The notes under the pieces: model-generated | Told to the model about the DNA's origin: nothing | The model's database searches: none | Seen by the model: only the letters and a program-made list of their open reading frames with translations | Position numbers and translations under genes: made by a program | Shown here: piece by piece, positions 16,202 to 25,503 of the stretch | Position numbering within the stretch: the stretch's first letter is position 1 | How the letters are laid out: the number at the start of each line of letters is the position of its first letter | Assembly: GCA_027577415.1 (NCBI GenBank) | Contig: JANBQS010000199.1 | Coordinates: 1 to 26,694 of the forward strand | Direction: 5' to 3' | Source of the DNA: Coemansia sp. RSA 922 | Taxonomy: Eukaryota > Kickxellomycota > Kickxellomycetes > Kickxellales > Kickxellaceae | DNA: 26,694 nucleotides

Positions 16202-18019
16202 ATGTCTGCACATTCGCCTTTGCAACTTCTCCCAATACACGTTGTTCAGCTTATTGTCAACCATGTCGCTGGCAGCAACCGAGTGGCGTTTGATGGCGTT
16301 GATGCCAACTCGCCCAAATACAGGATTCTGCTAAAGCCTATGCTGTGGGTCTGCCACAACTTTCGTGCCGTCGCTTACTCGTGCTACTGCAACAAGTTTG
16401 AGTTAAACCTCACTAGCATGCCATTCAGCGCTCTTGACGAACTTTACTTGGGATTTCGCCGTTCTAGTGTAGACTACCGCACAATTAGCCATCTCGGGTA
16501 TTCTACGCACCGCTCGGCAAAGGATGTAACTGTGTTTTTGGATGAGAGAGCCGTCTATTCTGGCGAGGCTTTAGATATGGTATCTTGCGTGCCCTACGAA
16601 GCCTGTTCCTTGCCACTAGCTCGCAAGATCGCATTTATTTTTGTCACGGAGAAGAGGGGCGTAAACGACAAAGGTACTGGAACTGACAAAGACACTGAGA
16701 CAGATGAAGACATTGGAACGGATGAAGACGCTGGGGTAGATGAGGATATTGGTATTGACCCGTTGATAGTCATGACTAACATTTGCGCTTTTCGAGAACG
16801 CGTCAAGCAGATGGCGCCCTTGGTCAGTGATATTAGAGTACAGCCTACAGACCGTGATAGCATGCCCAGTATTTACAATCCACACTTCAGCGATCTAGCC
16901 TCCCGACTCTACCAGCTTTCCTATCGTATTGACTATAACTACATTTCAGATACTCCAGATTCGGTGCGGCTGCAACTGGACCCGATCTTCAAACTGACAC
17001 ACATCAGATACACTTCTGACTCCAGCATTGGCACCACCTATCAGTTTATACAACTGGCGAGGGTGAATACGCTGACATTACAATCCCTGGTTCTCGAGAG
17101 TGAGCACGACATTGACATTTTGAGCCTTGTCCAGGACGCGGATGGCAACCACATAGAGCATCCGCGCTTACTGACGCTAAAGCTGTGGTCAGTGTCTAAT
17201 TCTAATAATCTGAAGAGACCGGTATTTCAAGGCACAGCGCCATTCCCCATTCTTCGGCAGCTTCGTGTCTTCCTCGAGTGTCCGTTCGACGATGATACTT
17301 TCTTCAGGGGTAATTACGCCACACTCGAGTGATTGGATATGCAGTTGGACAGCTTGAATGCATCCATGCTTCGCAAGTACAAGGTGTTTGCGCCGGGCAG
17401 TCATCCGAGGCTACAAAGAGCCAAGCTTTGGTATAACGACGACTTTGGGTCAGAGCTGCTTGCTTCACCTGCCGAGACCATACAGTTCATGTACTGTATT
17501 GGGTCAGGAGAAGCTGTGCGGGAACATGTGCAAATTGGACATCTACGAAATTACGTACCCATGTCCTTATCGCTTGGCAAGTATGAGTGTATCCAGGTCT
17601 TGTCGCTTTTGGGCTTGCGCTCAGATCTTTGGTCCGTCATTGCCTTGATAAAGTCGCTCCCGCTTCTGTCCGATCTTCACACTTCGATGCCCAGTCTTGG
17701 ACCAATGCCTGACGGCGTCACACCAGACAATCTTCCTGAGCACATTATCTCAAACTACGCACCGATGGGCAGGAGATTCCGTTGCTGGCATCTCAATAAT
17801 GGTAGTATAGACAATCACATAGAGCTGATGACCTGCGTGTTGCTGTTGGCGCTGGCATGCCCCAATTTCGACTACGCCGCCCTGCCTGTCTCCCAGCGCG
17901 AGTTGTTTATGAAGCGGATGGACATGGATATCGGTTCGGATTGCTTCAAACCATACGTGCCTCGCTTGCGTCGCCTGTTGTTTCATGGGTGGGACGACAA
18001 AAAAGACAACGCTGAATAA
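16202..18019 (+). pseudogene. F-box/LRR-like gene with one in-frame TGA
   Basis: ATG 16202 starts MSAHSPLQLLPIHVVQLIV; LKPMLWVCHNFRAVAY completes the F-box-like region by residue 60. Residues 156-185 are an acidic hexapeptide repeat, followed by NICAFRERVKQMAPLV, IEHPRLLTLKL and CPFDDD. At FRGNYATLE the next codon is TGA (17330-17332). The same frame continues for 228 codons with all C-terminal family motifs: SLPLLSDLHTSMP, SNYAPMGRRFRCWHL, CVLLLALACPNFDYAAL and VPRLRRLLFHGWDD. Total 605 codons, equal to the paralogues, and no other lesion, so the loss is very recent, or the stop is read through, or it is a sequence error. If terminated, a 376-aa protein without the C-terminal third results. 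AATAAAAAA overlaps the final stop. Confidence 0.85.
16667..16756 (+). repeat. Coding minisatellite, five 18-bp units
   Basis: Five in-frame 18-base units encode DKGTGT, DKDTET, DEDIGT, DEDAGV and DEDIGI. The array sits in the loop where the paralogues differ most in length and sequence. Confidence 0.85.
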
Positions 18020-18215
18020 AAAATCAACAAAATAATAATACTGCGGTTTTGAAACGATCTAATCAGCTCAACACTTACTGAAGTCGTTTAGGATTTACAT
18101 AGCAATTCGACTTTGTCGCCCAACCCCTCTTCTCTCTTCCCTCTTTGCTTTCACGACTTTTTAATGTTATTTAACTCATCTATTTTTTTTTTGCTCCTAA
18201 AAACAGCCAACGTCA

Positions 18216-20012
18216 ATGGATAACCTATCGGCGTTTCAGCTCCTTCCGAACCACGTCGTCAAGCTGATTGTCGATCACGTTGCTCATAGCAGTCGCTTGC
18301 GGTTTGATGGTGTCACTACTGACTCGGACGAGTACAAGATACTTCAGATGCCGCTGCTCTGGGTATGCCACAACTTTCGCACCTTTGTACGCGAACGCTT
18401 CTCCAGAGTGTACGAGCTAACCTTGGACAATGATCGAGAGAGAGCTGAAGCCCTTCTCTGTTCGTGGCCGACACGCTTCCAAGAGTTTGGCTATCCTACA
18501 CATCCTTTGGCCAAGGAGCTTCGGTTCAACTTGGATGTAAAGTCGATATACACTGGAAAGGCGCTACAGCTGCTGTATGATGCGCCCTATGGAGCATGCT
18601 CCTTCCCTTTGGTTCGCAAGCTTTGTTTTGAGCTTACTACTAACGAAGAGGGTTACTATGACCAGGAGCCAGACCACAACAATAACCGGGAGCCAGTGTA
18701 TGCTGTCGACTGGGAATTGGCGGGCACCCATGTCTCCACTCCAAAGACCCGCTATATCTACCCTCCAGATACCACTGCTAACATAACGGCATTTATCCAG
18801 CGGATCAAGCATATGGCGCCTGCGGTCAGCGAAATCGATGTGGACTACTACGAAGATGAAGTGGGTCTGCGTTGGCGCACTAATGAGCCTATCCATGATC
18901 TAATTCAGCAGCTCTTTGGGATCGTCGAGAGGCACACTGTGATCACGCGTGTTAGTAGTAGTGCGCTCCTGTATTTGGATCTGGAGCCAATTCGAAATCT
19001 AGTTCATATCAACTATGCGACCGGTTTCTTTATTGATCAGGTATCGCTGGTATCACTGGTAGCTCGTAACGCGCGGACTCTACAGTCTCTTGTTCTTGAT
19101 ATGGTTGATACAGACCTGACTGGCCTCGTTAGGGATCCTGCCGGCGGAGGCTATTTGGAATACCCATGCTTGCACACGTTGAAAGTGCGCTCATTCTCTG
19201 ATCAACGGCCATTGAAAAGAGCCACCTTTAAAGACATTGTGCCGTTTCCCCGACTTTTGCGCCTGACTGTATCATCTTTTTCTCCTTTTAGCGACGATAT
19301 ACTTTTCCGGGGAAACGCCGCTACATTGGAGTATCTGGCAGTGGTGCTAACTGCAGAGACTGTTTCGATGCTCAAGAGGTGCAGAGTATTCACGCCTACC
19401 AGCCATCCGAACCTCAAATGCGTCATACTAGATATTCCTCCACTTGACATGCCAGACGTGTTTGCCTCAGGTGCCGAGTATATGCAGTTTGTTTTGAGTA
19501 TCGGGCCCGGCGCATCGGTGCGACAGATAGTTGATTTGGACAAGTATCCCAAGGATTGTAATCTTGCACTCTCAGCACTTAAACACCACGGATGTATCCA
19601 GATCTTGTCTTTGCCTTCTACGCCCTTGTCGATTTGGCAGGCCATTACATTGGTCGAGTCGCTCCCGCTTCTATCAGATCTTCAAACTAATGCCCCAGTC
19701 CTAGGCGAACTTCCTCAGGGTTTGTCTATTGCTGAACTTCCCGAATACGTCCGCTCCAACTATGCGCCGATGGGCAAGAGATTCCGTTGCTGGCAGGTTT
19801 ACGATAGGCCTGAGCACGAGTACAAAGAAATAGCGACCTGTGTGCTGCTGCTGGCTCTTGCTTGCCCCAACTTTGACTATGCAGTTTTTGACTATAGTAG
19901 GTGTCGTGAGCCATTCATGAAGGTGATGCAGGACGTAATCGCCGAGCCCGAGTTCAGCCAAGATGCGCCACGTCTGACTCGCTTGATATTCAATGGATGG
20001 AAAGATTGCTAA
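18216..20012 (+). CDS. F-box/LRR-like family protein
   Basis: An intact 598-aa product from ATG 18216 (MDNLSAFQLLPNHVVKLIV). The F-box-like region is residues 5-65 (LPNHVVKLIVDHV and LQMPLLWVCHNFRTFV). A long polar insertion (about 139-187, NEEGYYDQEPDHNNNREP onward) precedes NITAFIQRIKHMAPAV. Later motifs are EYPCLHTLKV, FRGNAATLEYL, TPTSHPNLKCVIL, LSIWQAITLVESLPLLSDL, SNYAPMGKRFRCW, CVLLLALACPNFDYAV and APRLTRLIFNGW. It lies 196 bases after the interrupted paralogue on the same strand, in a direct tandem of three. The 5' leader ends with a T-run and AAACAG, a possible leader-intron acceptor. Probable adaptor with a leucine-rich solenoid; the target is unknown. Confidence 0.87.
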   Translation: MDNLSAFQLLPNHVVKLIVDHVAHSSRLRFDGVTTDSDEYKILQMPLLWVCHNFRTFVRERFSRVYELTLDNDRERAEALLCSWPTRFQEFGYPTHPLAKELRFNLDVKSIYTGKALQLLYDAPYGACSFPLVRKLCFELTTNEEGYYDQEPDHNNNREPVYAVDWELAGTHVSTPKTRYIYPPDTTANITAFIQRIKHMAPAVSEIDVDYYEDEVGLRWRTNEPIHDLIQQLFGIVERHTVITRVSSSALLYLDLEPIRNLVHINYATGFFIDQVSLVSLVARNARTLQSLVLDMVDTDLTGLVRDPAGGGYLEYPCLHTLKVRSFSDQRPLKRATFKDIVPFPRLLRLTVSSFSPFSDDILFRGNAATLEYLAVVLTAETVSMLKRCRVFTPTSHPNLKCVILDIPPLDMPDVFASGAEYMQFVLSIGPGASVRQIVDLDKYPKDCNLALSALKHHGCIQILSLPSTPLSIWQAITLVESLPLLSDLQTNAPVLGELPQGLSIAELPEYVRSNYAPMGKRFRCWQVYDRPEHEYKEIATCVLLLALACPNFDYAVFDYSRCREPFMKVMQDVIAEPEFSQDAPRLTRLIFNGWKDC

Positions 20013-20139
20013 ACATGTAGTCGTATCCTGAAGCTTTAAATTTGCTGATTGATCTAGAAAAAGGTACTCTTGTCACCAAAGAACAGCTTTGTTTAGTTTT
20101 CACTTCCTTTACTTCAATTTATATTTTTCGCATTTGTTA

Positions 20140-21873
20140 ATGCACTCATTATCGCCTTTCCAATTGCTCCCGCAAAATGTCGTTCGTCTAATTGTCAGCC
20201 ATGCCGTGGGCAGCAGCCGTGTACAGTCTGACGGTGTCCATCCCAACTCTGACGAGTACAGGATGTTGTTAAAGCCGCTGCTGTGGGTCTGTAGCAACGT
20301 TCGTGCTGTTGCATACCCACTTTACTGTCGCTACATTAGATTACCGCTTGGCCGGGTATCGAAGATAGTAAGTGTCAAACCGACCTTTCGGCAAAGCTGC
20401 CTTGACCTTGGCTATCCTGCGCATCACATGGCTAAAGATCTGTGCATCCATGTGGAAGAGCGGGACATTTACACTGGCGCTGCGTTGGGGACTCTATCTC
20501 GGGCGTATTCTGACAACTGCATGTTTCCGTCGGTTCACACACTTACGCTCTTAGTTGAATCGTATGCTGATGAAGACTTTGAGGAGCTGGACGATTCGTC
20601 CGAATCGAGCGAGTCTGTCAACGTGGACGAATCGAAGGGGCTAAACTGCAAATACGAAACTTGCGAGGCCAACATCAATGCGTTCGTGCTGTGGGTCAAA
20701 CAGATGCTTCCTATGGTCAACGAGGTTAGTGTGAAATCGGGTAGATATTTCAACCCTGAGAGTGCTTGCGATAACCAATTTACCGACTTGGTCTCGCAGC
20801 TCTATCGGCTTGGCACTCGCATCAAGTACAGTTGTAGTAATGGAAGAGACGTGCCAGTAGAAGAGAGACTGGACAAAGTCCGAGACCTGGTGCATATCAG
20901 CCTCTGGGATAAACATGGCAGTGGCCAATTTACGCACTTGGCACGGCAGAACGCACAGTCGCTGCAGTCCTTGTATCTCGAGTCGTCTCAGCTCAAAGAT
21001 CTAACTGGTCTTGTTCTGAATCCCGACGGCAGCTATACAACGTACCCATGTTTGCACACTCTGGAGCTGCGGGAGTATTCGGAGAGATACGGATCCGACC
21101 GAACACTCTTTCCTGGAGCTGCGCCGTTTCCCTCCCTCCGATCTCTAAGGCTTAAATTGCAATATCCATTTGGCGACGACGTACTTTTCAGGGGCAACTC
21201 TGCTACTCTTGAGAGTCTCGCACTACAACCAGACGGCTTTTTGGTGTCTTTGCTTCGCCAGCACGACGTCTTTACGTCTACAAGTCATCCTTTTCTGCGG
21301 TGTGTCAAATTTAGAGGTTGGGATAGGCTTGTGCCCGAGTCTTTTGCCACATATGCGGAAGTAATTCGGTACGCCTTAGGTATTGGTCCAGGAGCGCCTG
21401 TGCGAGAAATCGATGGGGTGCCATTTAGCGACAATTTAGTGCGAGTTCTCTCACTATCTGGCGACCACTCCTCTATTCAAGTTCTGTCAATACCGAGCAC
21501 AAAACTCGATATTTGGCAAGCCATTTCCTTGATCAAGTCGCTACCACTTCTATCTGACCTACACGCACTAGCTCCGAGTATTGGGTTGGCGCCTGATGAC
21601 GTCAGGATGGCTGAACTACCTGGGTATATGGTATCTACATACTTTCCGATGGGCGAGCGATTCAGGTGCTGGCATATTGGGTACCACACGGGTAACGCCG
21701 AGTGCATGATTCTGTTGGCCCTTATATGCCCCAACTTTGACTATGTTGCAATGGAGCAGAGGCCGCGCGAGTTATTCATGAAGGCATTGGAAAAGCTTAT
21801 TGCCTCAGCTAGATATAGACCTTATGCCCCTCGATTGCGTCGCTTGCTTTTTAATGGCTGGCAAAGTTGCTAA
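20140..21873 (+). CDS. F-box/LRR-like family protein
   Basis: A 577-aa product. ATG 20140 (MHSLSPFQLLPQNVVRLIV) is preferred over an upstream TTG because it aligns with the starts of the two paralogues before it. F-box-like residues 4-62 include LLKPLLWVCSNVRAVAY. An acidic serine-rich loop at about 139-167 (DEDFEELDDSSESSESVNV) precedes NINAFVLWVKQMLPMV. Then come TYPCLHTLEL, YPFGDD, FRGNSATLESLAL, STSHPFLRCVKF, LDIWQAISLIKSLPLLSDL, MGERFRCWHI, LLALICPNFDYVA and APRLRRLLFNGW. The stop overlaps TAATAAAAAA, a probable poly(A) signal. Third gene of the direct tandem with 16202 and 18216. Intact. Confidence 0.87.
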   Translation: MHSLSPFQLLPQNVVRLIVSHAVGSSRVQSDGVHPNSDEYRMLLKPLLWVCSNVRAVAYPLYCRYIRLPLGRVSKIVSVKPTFRQSCLDLGYPAHHMAKDLCIHVEERDIYTGAALGTLSRAYSDNCMFPSVHTLTLLVESYADEDFEELDDSSESSESVNVDESKGLNCKYETCEANINAFVLWVKQMLPMVNEVSVKSGRYFNPESACDNQFTDLVSQLYRLGTRIKYSCSNGRDVPVEERLDKVRDLVHISLWDKHGSGQFTHLARQNAQSLQSLYLESSQLKDLTGLVLNPDGSYTTYPCLHTLELREYSERYGSDRTLFPGAAPFPSLRSLRLKLQYPFGDDVLFRGNSATLESLALQPDGFLVSLLRQHDVFTSTSHPFLRCVKFRGWDRLVPESFATYAEVIRYALGIGPGAPVREIDGVPFSDNLVRVLSLSGDHSSIQVLSIPSTKLDIWQAISLIKSLPLLSDLHALAPSIGLAPDDVRMAELPGYMVSTYFPMGERFRCWHIGYHTGNAECMILLALICPNFDYVAMEQRPRELFMKALEKLIASARYRPYAPRLRRLLFNGWQSC

Positions 21874-21887
21874 TAAAAAACTTCCTT

Positions 21888-22650
21888 ATGTGAGCGTTAC
21901 ATGAGATGGACTGCGGCGATCACTGAGCGGGCCAGTAAATATGGCCCGCTTCTCCGCAAGATAGGGAAAGGGGCTCTTTAGTTTGCTGTTATTCACACCC
22001 GCTTATTTATTATATTATATTATACTCGCTATCATGTACTTTGGTTAGCCTAAGGGCTAACAGAGTAGTTGGTATCCCCCGCCACCCCCTTTAAGCGGCC
22101 AGAACTGTCTATCGCTTAGACATGGCTAAATGGCGGAAGATAATACTTTACATGGCTATGCCGAGTTTACGCACTCGCTAAGCAACCCATCAAGTCAAAC
22201 AGGTTCGGAAAACATGCCCCACAGCGCTGGTGTTTGCTGTTGGGCAAGAACAACAAGAACTATTTATCACCGCTGCCAATTCACTACGCACAAGGCTAGA
22301 AAATGGCAAGGACGGTCAAGTACGTCAATCGAAATAATATATTTACAAGGCCGGACACCAGTTGCGACCCCCGGGACACTCTCTTCTCCGCCATTTCTGC
22401 CACACGAAGTCTACCATTGGGCCCGCTGTAGATTGTAGTCATTTGGTCTGCAGCATAGCAAGGGTCATTCCCCAGCTCAGAGCAGAAGCCCGTTTTGCCA
22501 GAAGAGACACGCCTGCCGGAGACTTACACGCACGAAGGGGTCAAGATCCCTCCGGCTCAGGACACTTTTGTCCATCTGCCGAAAAGGAGACACACCTACC
22601 AGAGACTGACACGCTCCCGCTGTCATACCAAAATAACCGTATCCACAGCT
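21888..22650 (+). mobile_element. Possible truncated LTR retrotransposon relic
   Basis: A candidate 5' LTR runs from TGTGAGC (21888) to GGCTAACA (22055-22062). Eight bases later comes TGGTATCCCCCGCC (22070-22083), which has the TGG start expected of a primer-binding site matching a tRNA 3' end in CCA. Downstream, broken frames include a polar helix-like piece (QEQQELFITAANSLRTRLEN) that could be gag, but no zinc knuckle, protease or reverse transcriptase is visible and frames change often. The 5' boundary, element family and even the LTR nature are uncertain. Confidence 0.28.
21927..21949. other. Perfect 8-bp hairpin
   Basis: GCGGGCCA, a 7-base loop GTAAATA, and TGGCCCGC. An outer inverted repeat TGCGG (21912-21916) and CCGCA (21954-21958) surrounds it. 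It lies 54 bases after the stop of the 20140-21873 gene and may act in 3' RNA structure or be part of the LTR candidate. Confidence 0.6.
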
Positions 22651-22951
22651 AAACCCCAATGGTAGACCTACAAGCGCGACTTGGAAAACGAATTCAGTGA
22701 GTGCCCCGTGAGTCACTCCCAGGTCCAGCCTACAAACAAAAAGAAGATTATTTTTACATATAAACAGGTTGGAATTTTTCGCGTATCAGTAGTATCGATT
22801 TGTGCCCTTGTTGTAATGGTCGCTGCGGTCGCCGACTTGGATTAGGTGGTTCTTGAGAATGGCTGGACTGAGCATCCGCCCTTGAAGTAGCAACGGCGTG
22901 GGTGAGTAGTAATCGAATAATCGGGCGATAAAGAGTGCGCGTGTGTTTTTG
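22650..22951. other. Intergenic, no supported feature
   Basis: No gene is supported. A minus-strand frame ending at 22786 has protein-like stretches (LLQGRMLSPAILKNHLIQVG), out of frame with the short ORF at 22952-23032, which might be its continuation after a frameshift or splice. Confidence 0.4.
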
Positions 22952-23032
22952 TTAAAAAAAGAAGTGAGCGTGAGAGTCCGGCAGCTTTGCTCGCCGCCGA
23001 CTGGGCTTGTAAGAGAACCTTGAAGAGTCCAT
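22952..23032 (-). CDS. Short ORF behind TATA and CT-rich leader
   Basis: ATG 23032 opens 26 codons (MDSSRFSYKPSRRRAKLPDS, then HAHFFF) ending at TAA 22952. It is the first ATG after a well-formed promoter: TATAAAAAGA at 23141-23150 and a CT-rich leader (TCCCTTCTCTCTTCTC). The product is short and basic. It may be a first exon, an upstream ORF, or the intact head of a frameshifted gene, because other frames remain open to 22786. No family recognised. Confidence 0.25.
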   Translation of the reverse strand: MDSSRFSYKPSRRRAKLPDSHAHFFF

Positions 23033-23140
23033 CGCGAGTATGTGTTGGAAAAAAGAATAGGCGATAGCTGTATAGAAGAAAAGGAGGTGATGGTGGTGAG
23101 AGAAGAGAGAAGGGAAGGAGTGGCCAGCCCCAACGGCGTC

Positions 23141-23150
23141 TCTTTTTATA
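23141..23150 (-). promoter_or_regulatory. TATA box with CT-rich leader
   Basis: TATAAAAAGA on the minus strand, followed by pyrimidine-rich sequence typical of the leaders in this window. It suggests a minus-strand transcript divergent from the gene at 23635. Confidence 0.4.
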
Positions 23151-23634
23151 CTGCATCCCCTTTTGTTCGCTGCCTCCCAATGTTGTGAATTATACGCGTG
23201 GAGGGAAAGAAACTGTGTGGCCAATTGTATCTCTTGCCATCCGTCAATAACGTCAGCATGCAGGTCCGCTCCTTGATTTTTTGCACTTGTCAAGCTGAGC
23301 CATATGACCGACCTGCTTCAGACAATGGACTCACGCGGGAGTATGTCTGCGGATAAGGGGGCTCACACAGAGAAAAAAAAAAGAGGCTTGGGTTCCCGTC
23401 TCACTCCGCTCATCTTTTTTTGGCCGATGCAAGCCTCTCGGCTTACGTACGACAAAACAAGGTTCCAAAATAGACAACTGATCTAGTATGTGTGTTGAGA
23501 GATCCAAACCGCCTGTAATTGCCTTGCTTGAAGTCGTGCCTTATTGTCTCTCTTTCTAACCATATTTACATACTCGAAAGCCAGCTCTTTGCCTTTTTTC
23601 TCTCTATCTTTCGCACAGTGGGTGCCTCTCTACA
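23151..23634. other. Upstream region of the anchored paralogue
   Basis: No gene is supported. The last 60 bases are T/C-rich and contain TCTTTCGCACAG ending at 23618, a possible leader-intron acceptor 16 bases before the ATG at 23635. Confidence 0.4.
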
Positions 23635-25503
23635 ATGTTTACATACATGCGTACATTTGAACATACCCTACTATCTCAAATACTGGTGGTCGTAGTCAAC
23701 CTGGTCATTGTGGCCATTCTTAGCGAGCTTTCTTTGCGGGTATTGAAGCGCTACAAGAAACCACATGTGCCTGCTCCGACTGTTGCGGTTTCTTTGCCTG
23801 CAGCCATCTCAAAACCGCCGCCCCTTGCATTTCAAATCCTGCCAATGCTGATCGTGTACAAGACCGTGGAGTACCTCGAAGGTTGCTCTAAATATTCGAT
23901 TGGTCTCGACATGGACAAGCACAACAAATCTAAAGCCGTCCTTACTCCCTTGCTTTCAGTGAGCGAGCGCTGGCGCAGAGCAGCACTAGAGTCCATTTGC
24001 GATAACTGTGCACTCGACTTTGACCACTCACATGAGGCTCGCAAAATCGTTTTCCCTGCGTGGCCCGCCGTTTTTAAACTTGCACAGATTTGCAAGTCAA
24101 ATATGGCGAAAGTCGTTGTATTTTCAGCTACCCTTGGAAGGACTATAATGGACAGAGCGACAGATGAGGCAGCTCCCTGGCTACACCGCCGTGGTGTGGT
24201 AGCCCCAAATGCGAAGACCATGTTGCTTTGCTTGAGAAAGGCGGACGATCAAGCTGCGAGCCCCGACAACAACCCGACTGGCCAACAATCGGCCATTGAG
24301 TTTGCTCGTTATCTACTACAAATGGCCCCTTTGGTGACAGGTATAGTCGTATATATTCCCTCCATTGCCGTAGGTCAGTCGGAGCATTTGCAGTTGTATG
24401 ACTCTCTGATATCGACGTTGTGCCAAGGTGGCATTAAATTATTACATGCCTATTCCGTACGGGGCACTATCCCGATTTCGCTCAACTTGCTAGGCGTATC
24501 GGGACTAACAAGTATTACGAATGGAGTCAACATAGCCTGCGCCCCGTTTGCTCGGCTGATCTACCTCAACGCGCGCACTTTGAAGACCATCGACTTCAGA
24601 GTTGCGGCGGAAAACAACTGGCGCAACATGATCTTCGGATTCACAGAGACGCCAGCAGTCTACACTCGCTTGACTACACTTACGCTAACGGTTATTGGCA
24701 TACCATACGAGTCGACCTGGGCAGCCATTGACGACGTGGTGCCATTTCCTGTTCTGTTAACGTTGCATGTTGGCGACATGTATCCATTCGACGACGACCT
24801 GCTGTTTAGGGGCAACGGCAGAACAATGAGGAATCTGCGCCTTCCATTCAGGGCGATCGCGAGAAACATATTGGCTAGATTTAATATTCTTAAGCGCAGC
24901 GGCGTGTCACGAATGAGCTCAGTGAGAATCGGTAATGTCTATGGCATGGATGTCACATTTATGGCCGAGAGGGCCGATGTAATCCTCAAGCAACAGGTGC
25001 ATCACATATTGGAGACGGCGACAAAGCTCAAAATTACGAGGGAAACATCACACATGGGAATATTCAATGCTATCAAACTCGCTCCTAGCACGACCATTCT
25101 TCAGCATTTGGACTATGGCGTCTTCACTCGGTTCTGTGTGGCAACCTTACGAAATCTCATTGCTTTTCTTCCAAGTTTGGTTAGCTTGACGTGCACGTTG
25201 GCAGACCGGGGGCTAGCTGATAGGGTGACTCCAGAGAGCAAGTATCCGAGTAGCCTCCGCTCAAAGAACTACCCCTTGAGCAAAAACTTTAGGGTGCTGC
25301 GAGTGCACCATACAACAGGTGCCTCGGCCAGCACTATTGCAAAGATTTCCATGCTTGTTGCCATTGCGTGCCCTAATTTTTCTTACGTGGATATGCCTTC
25401 CGAGTTGCGCAATCCGTTTAGTCGCGAGATAGCCTGGGCTACGAGCAATCGTCCATTTGAGCCATACGCCGATTCTATTCACCGCCTTATCTACAAGGAT
25501 TAG
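23635..25503 (+). CDS. Membrane-anchored F-box/LRR-like protein
   Basis: An intact 622-aa product from ATG 23635. Residues about 12-34 (LLSQILVVVVNLVIVAILSE) form one hydrophobic helix followed by basic RVLKRYKK, then a Pro/Ala-rich linker to about 65, which reads as a signal anchor with the rest probably cytosolic. The F-box-like region follows (FQILPMLIVYKTVEYL and LTPLLSVSERWRRAAL, residues 66-125). Family motifs persist but diverge: FARYLLQMAPLV, VVPFPVLLTL, MYPFDDDLLFRGN, SKNFRVLRVHH, MLVAIACPNFSYVDM and FEPYADSIHRLIY. No other paralogue here has an anchor. AATAAA at 25694-25699 may be its poly(A) signal. A membrane-tethered adaptor is inferred; the compartment is unknown. Confidence 0.85.
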   Translation: MFTYMRTFEHTLLSQILVVVVNLVIVAILSELSLRVLKRYKKPHVPAPTVAVSLPAAISKPPPLAFQILPMLIVYKTVEYLEGCSKYSIGLDMDKHNKSKAVLTPLLSVSERWRRAALESICDNCALDFDHSHEARKIVFPAWPAVFKLAQICKSNMAKVVVFSATLGRTIMDRATDEAAPWLHRRGVVAPNAKTMLLCLRKADDQAASPDNNPTGQQSAIEFARYLLQMAPLVTGIVVYIPSIAVGQSEHLQLYDSLISTLCQGGIKLLHAYSVRGTIPISLNLLGVSGLTSITNGVNIACAPFARLIYLNARTLKTIDFRVAAENNWRNMIFGFTETPAVYTRLTTLTLTVIGIPYESTWAAIDDVVPFPVLLTLHVGDMYPFDDDLLFRGNGRTMRNLRLPFRAIARNILARFNILKRSGVSRMSSVRIGNVYGMDVTFMAERADVILKQQVHHILETATKLKITRETSHMGIFNAIKLAPSTTILQHLDYGVFTRFCVATLRNLIAFLPSLVSLTCTLADRGLADRVTPESKYPSSLRSKNYPLSKNFRVLRVHHTTGASASTIAKISMLVAIACPNFSYVDMPSELRNPFSREIAWATSNRPFEPYADSIHRLIYKD

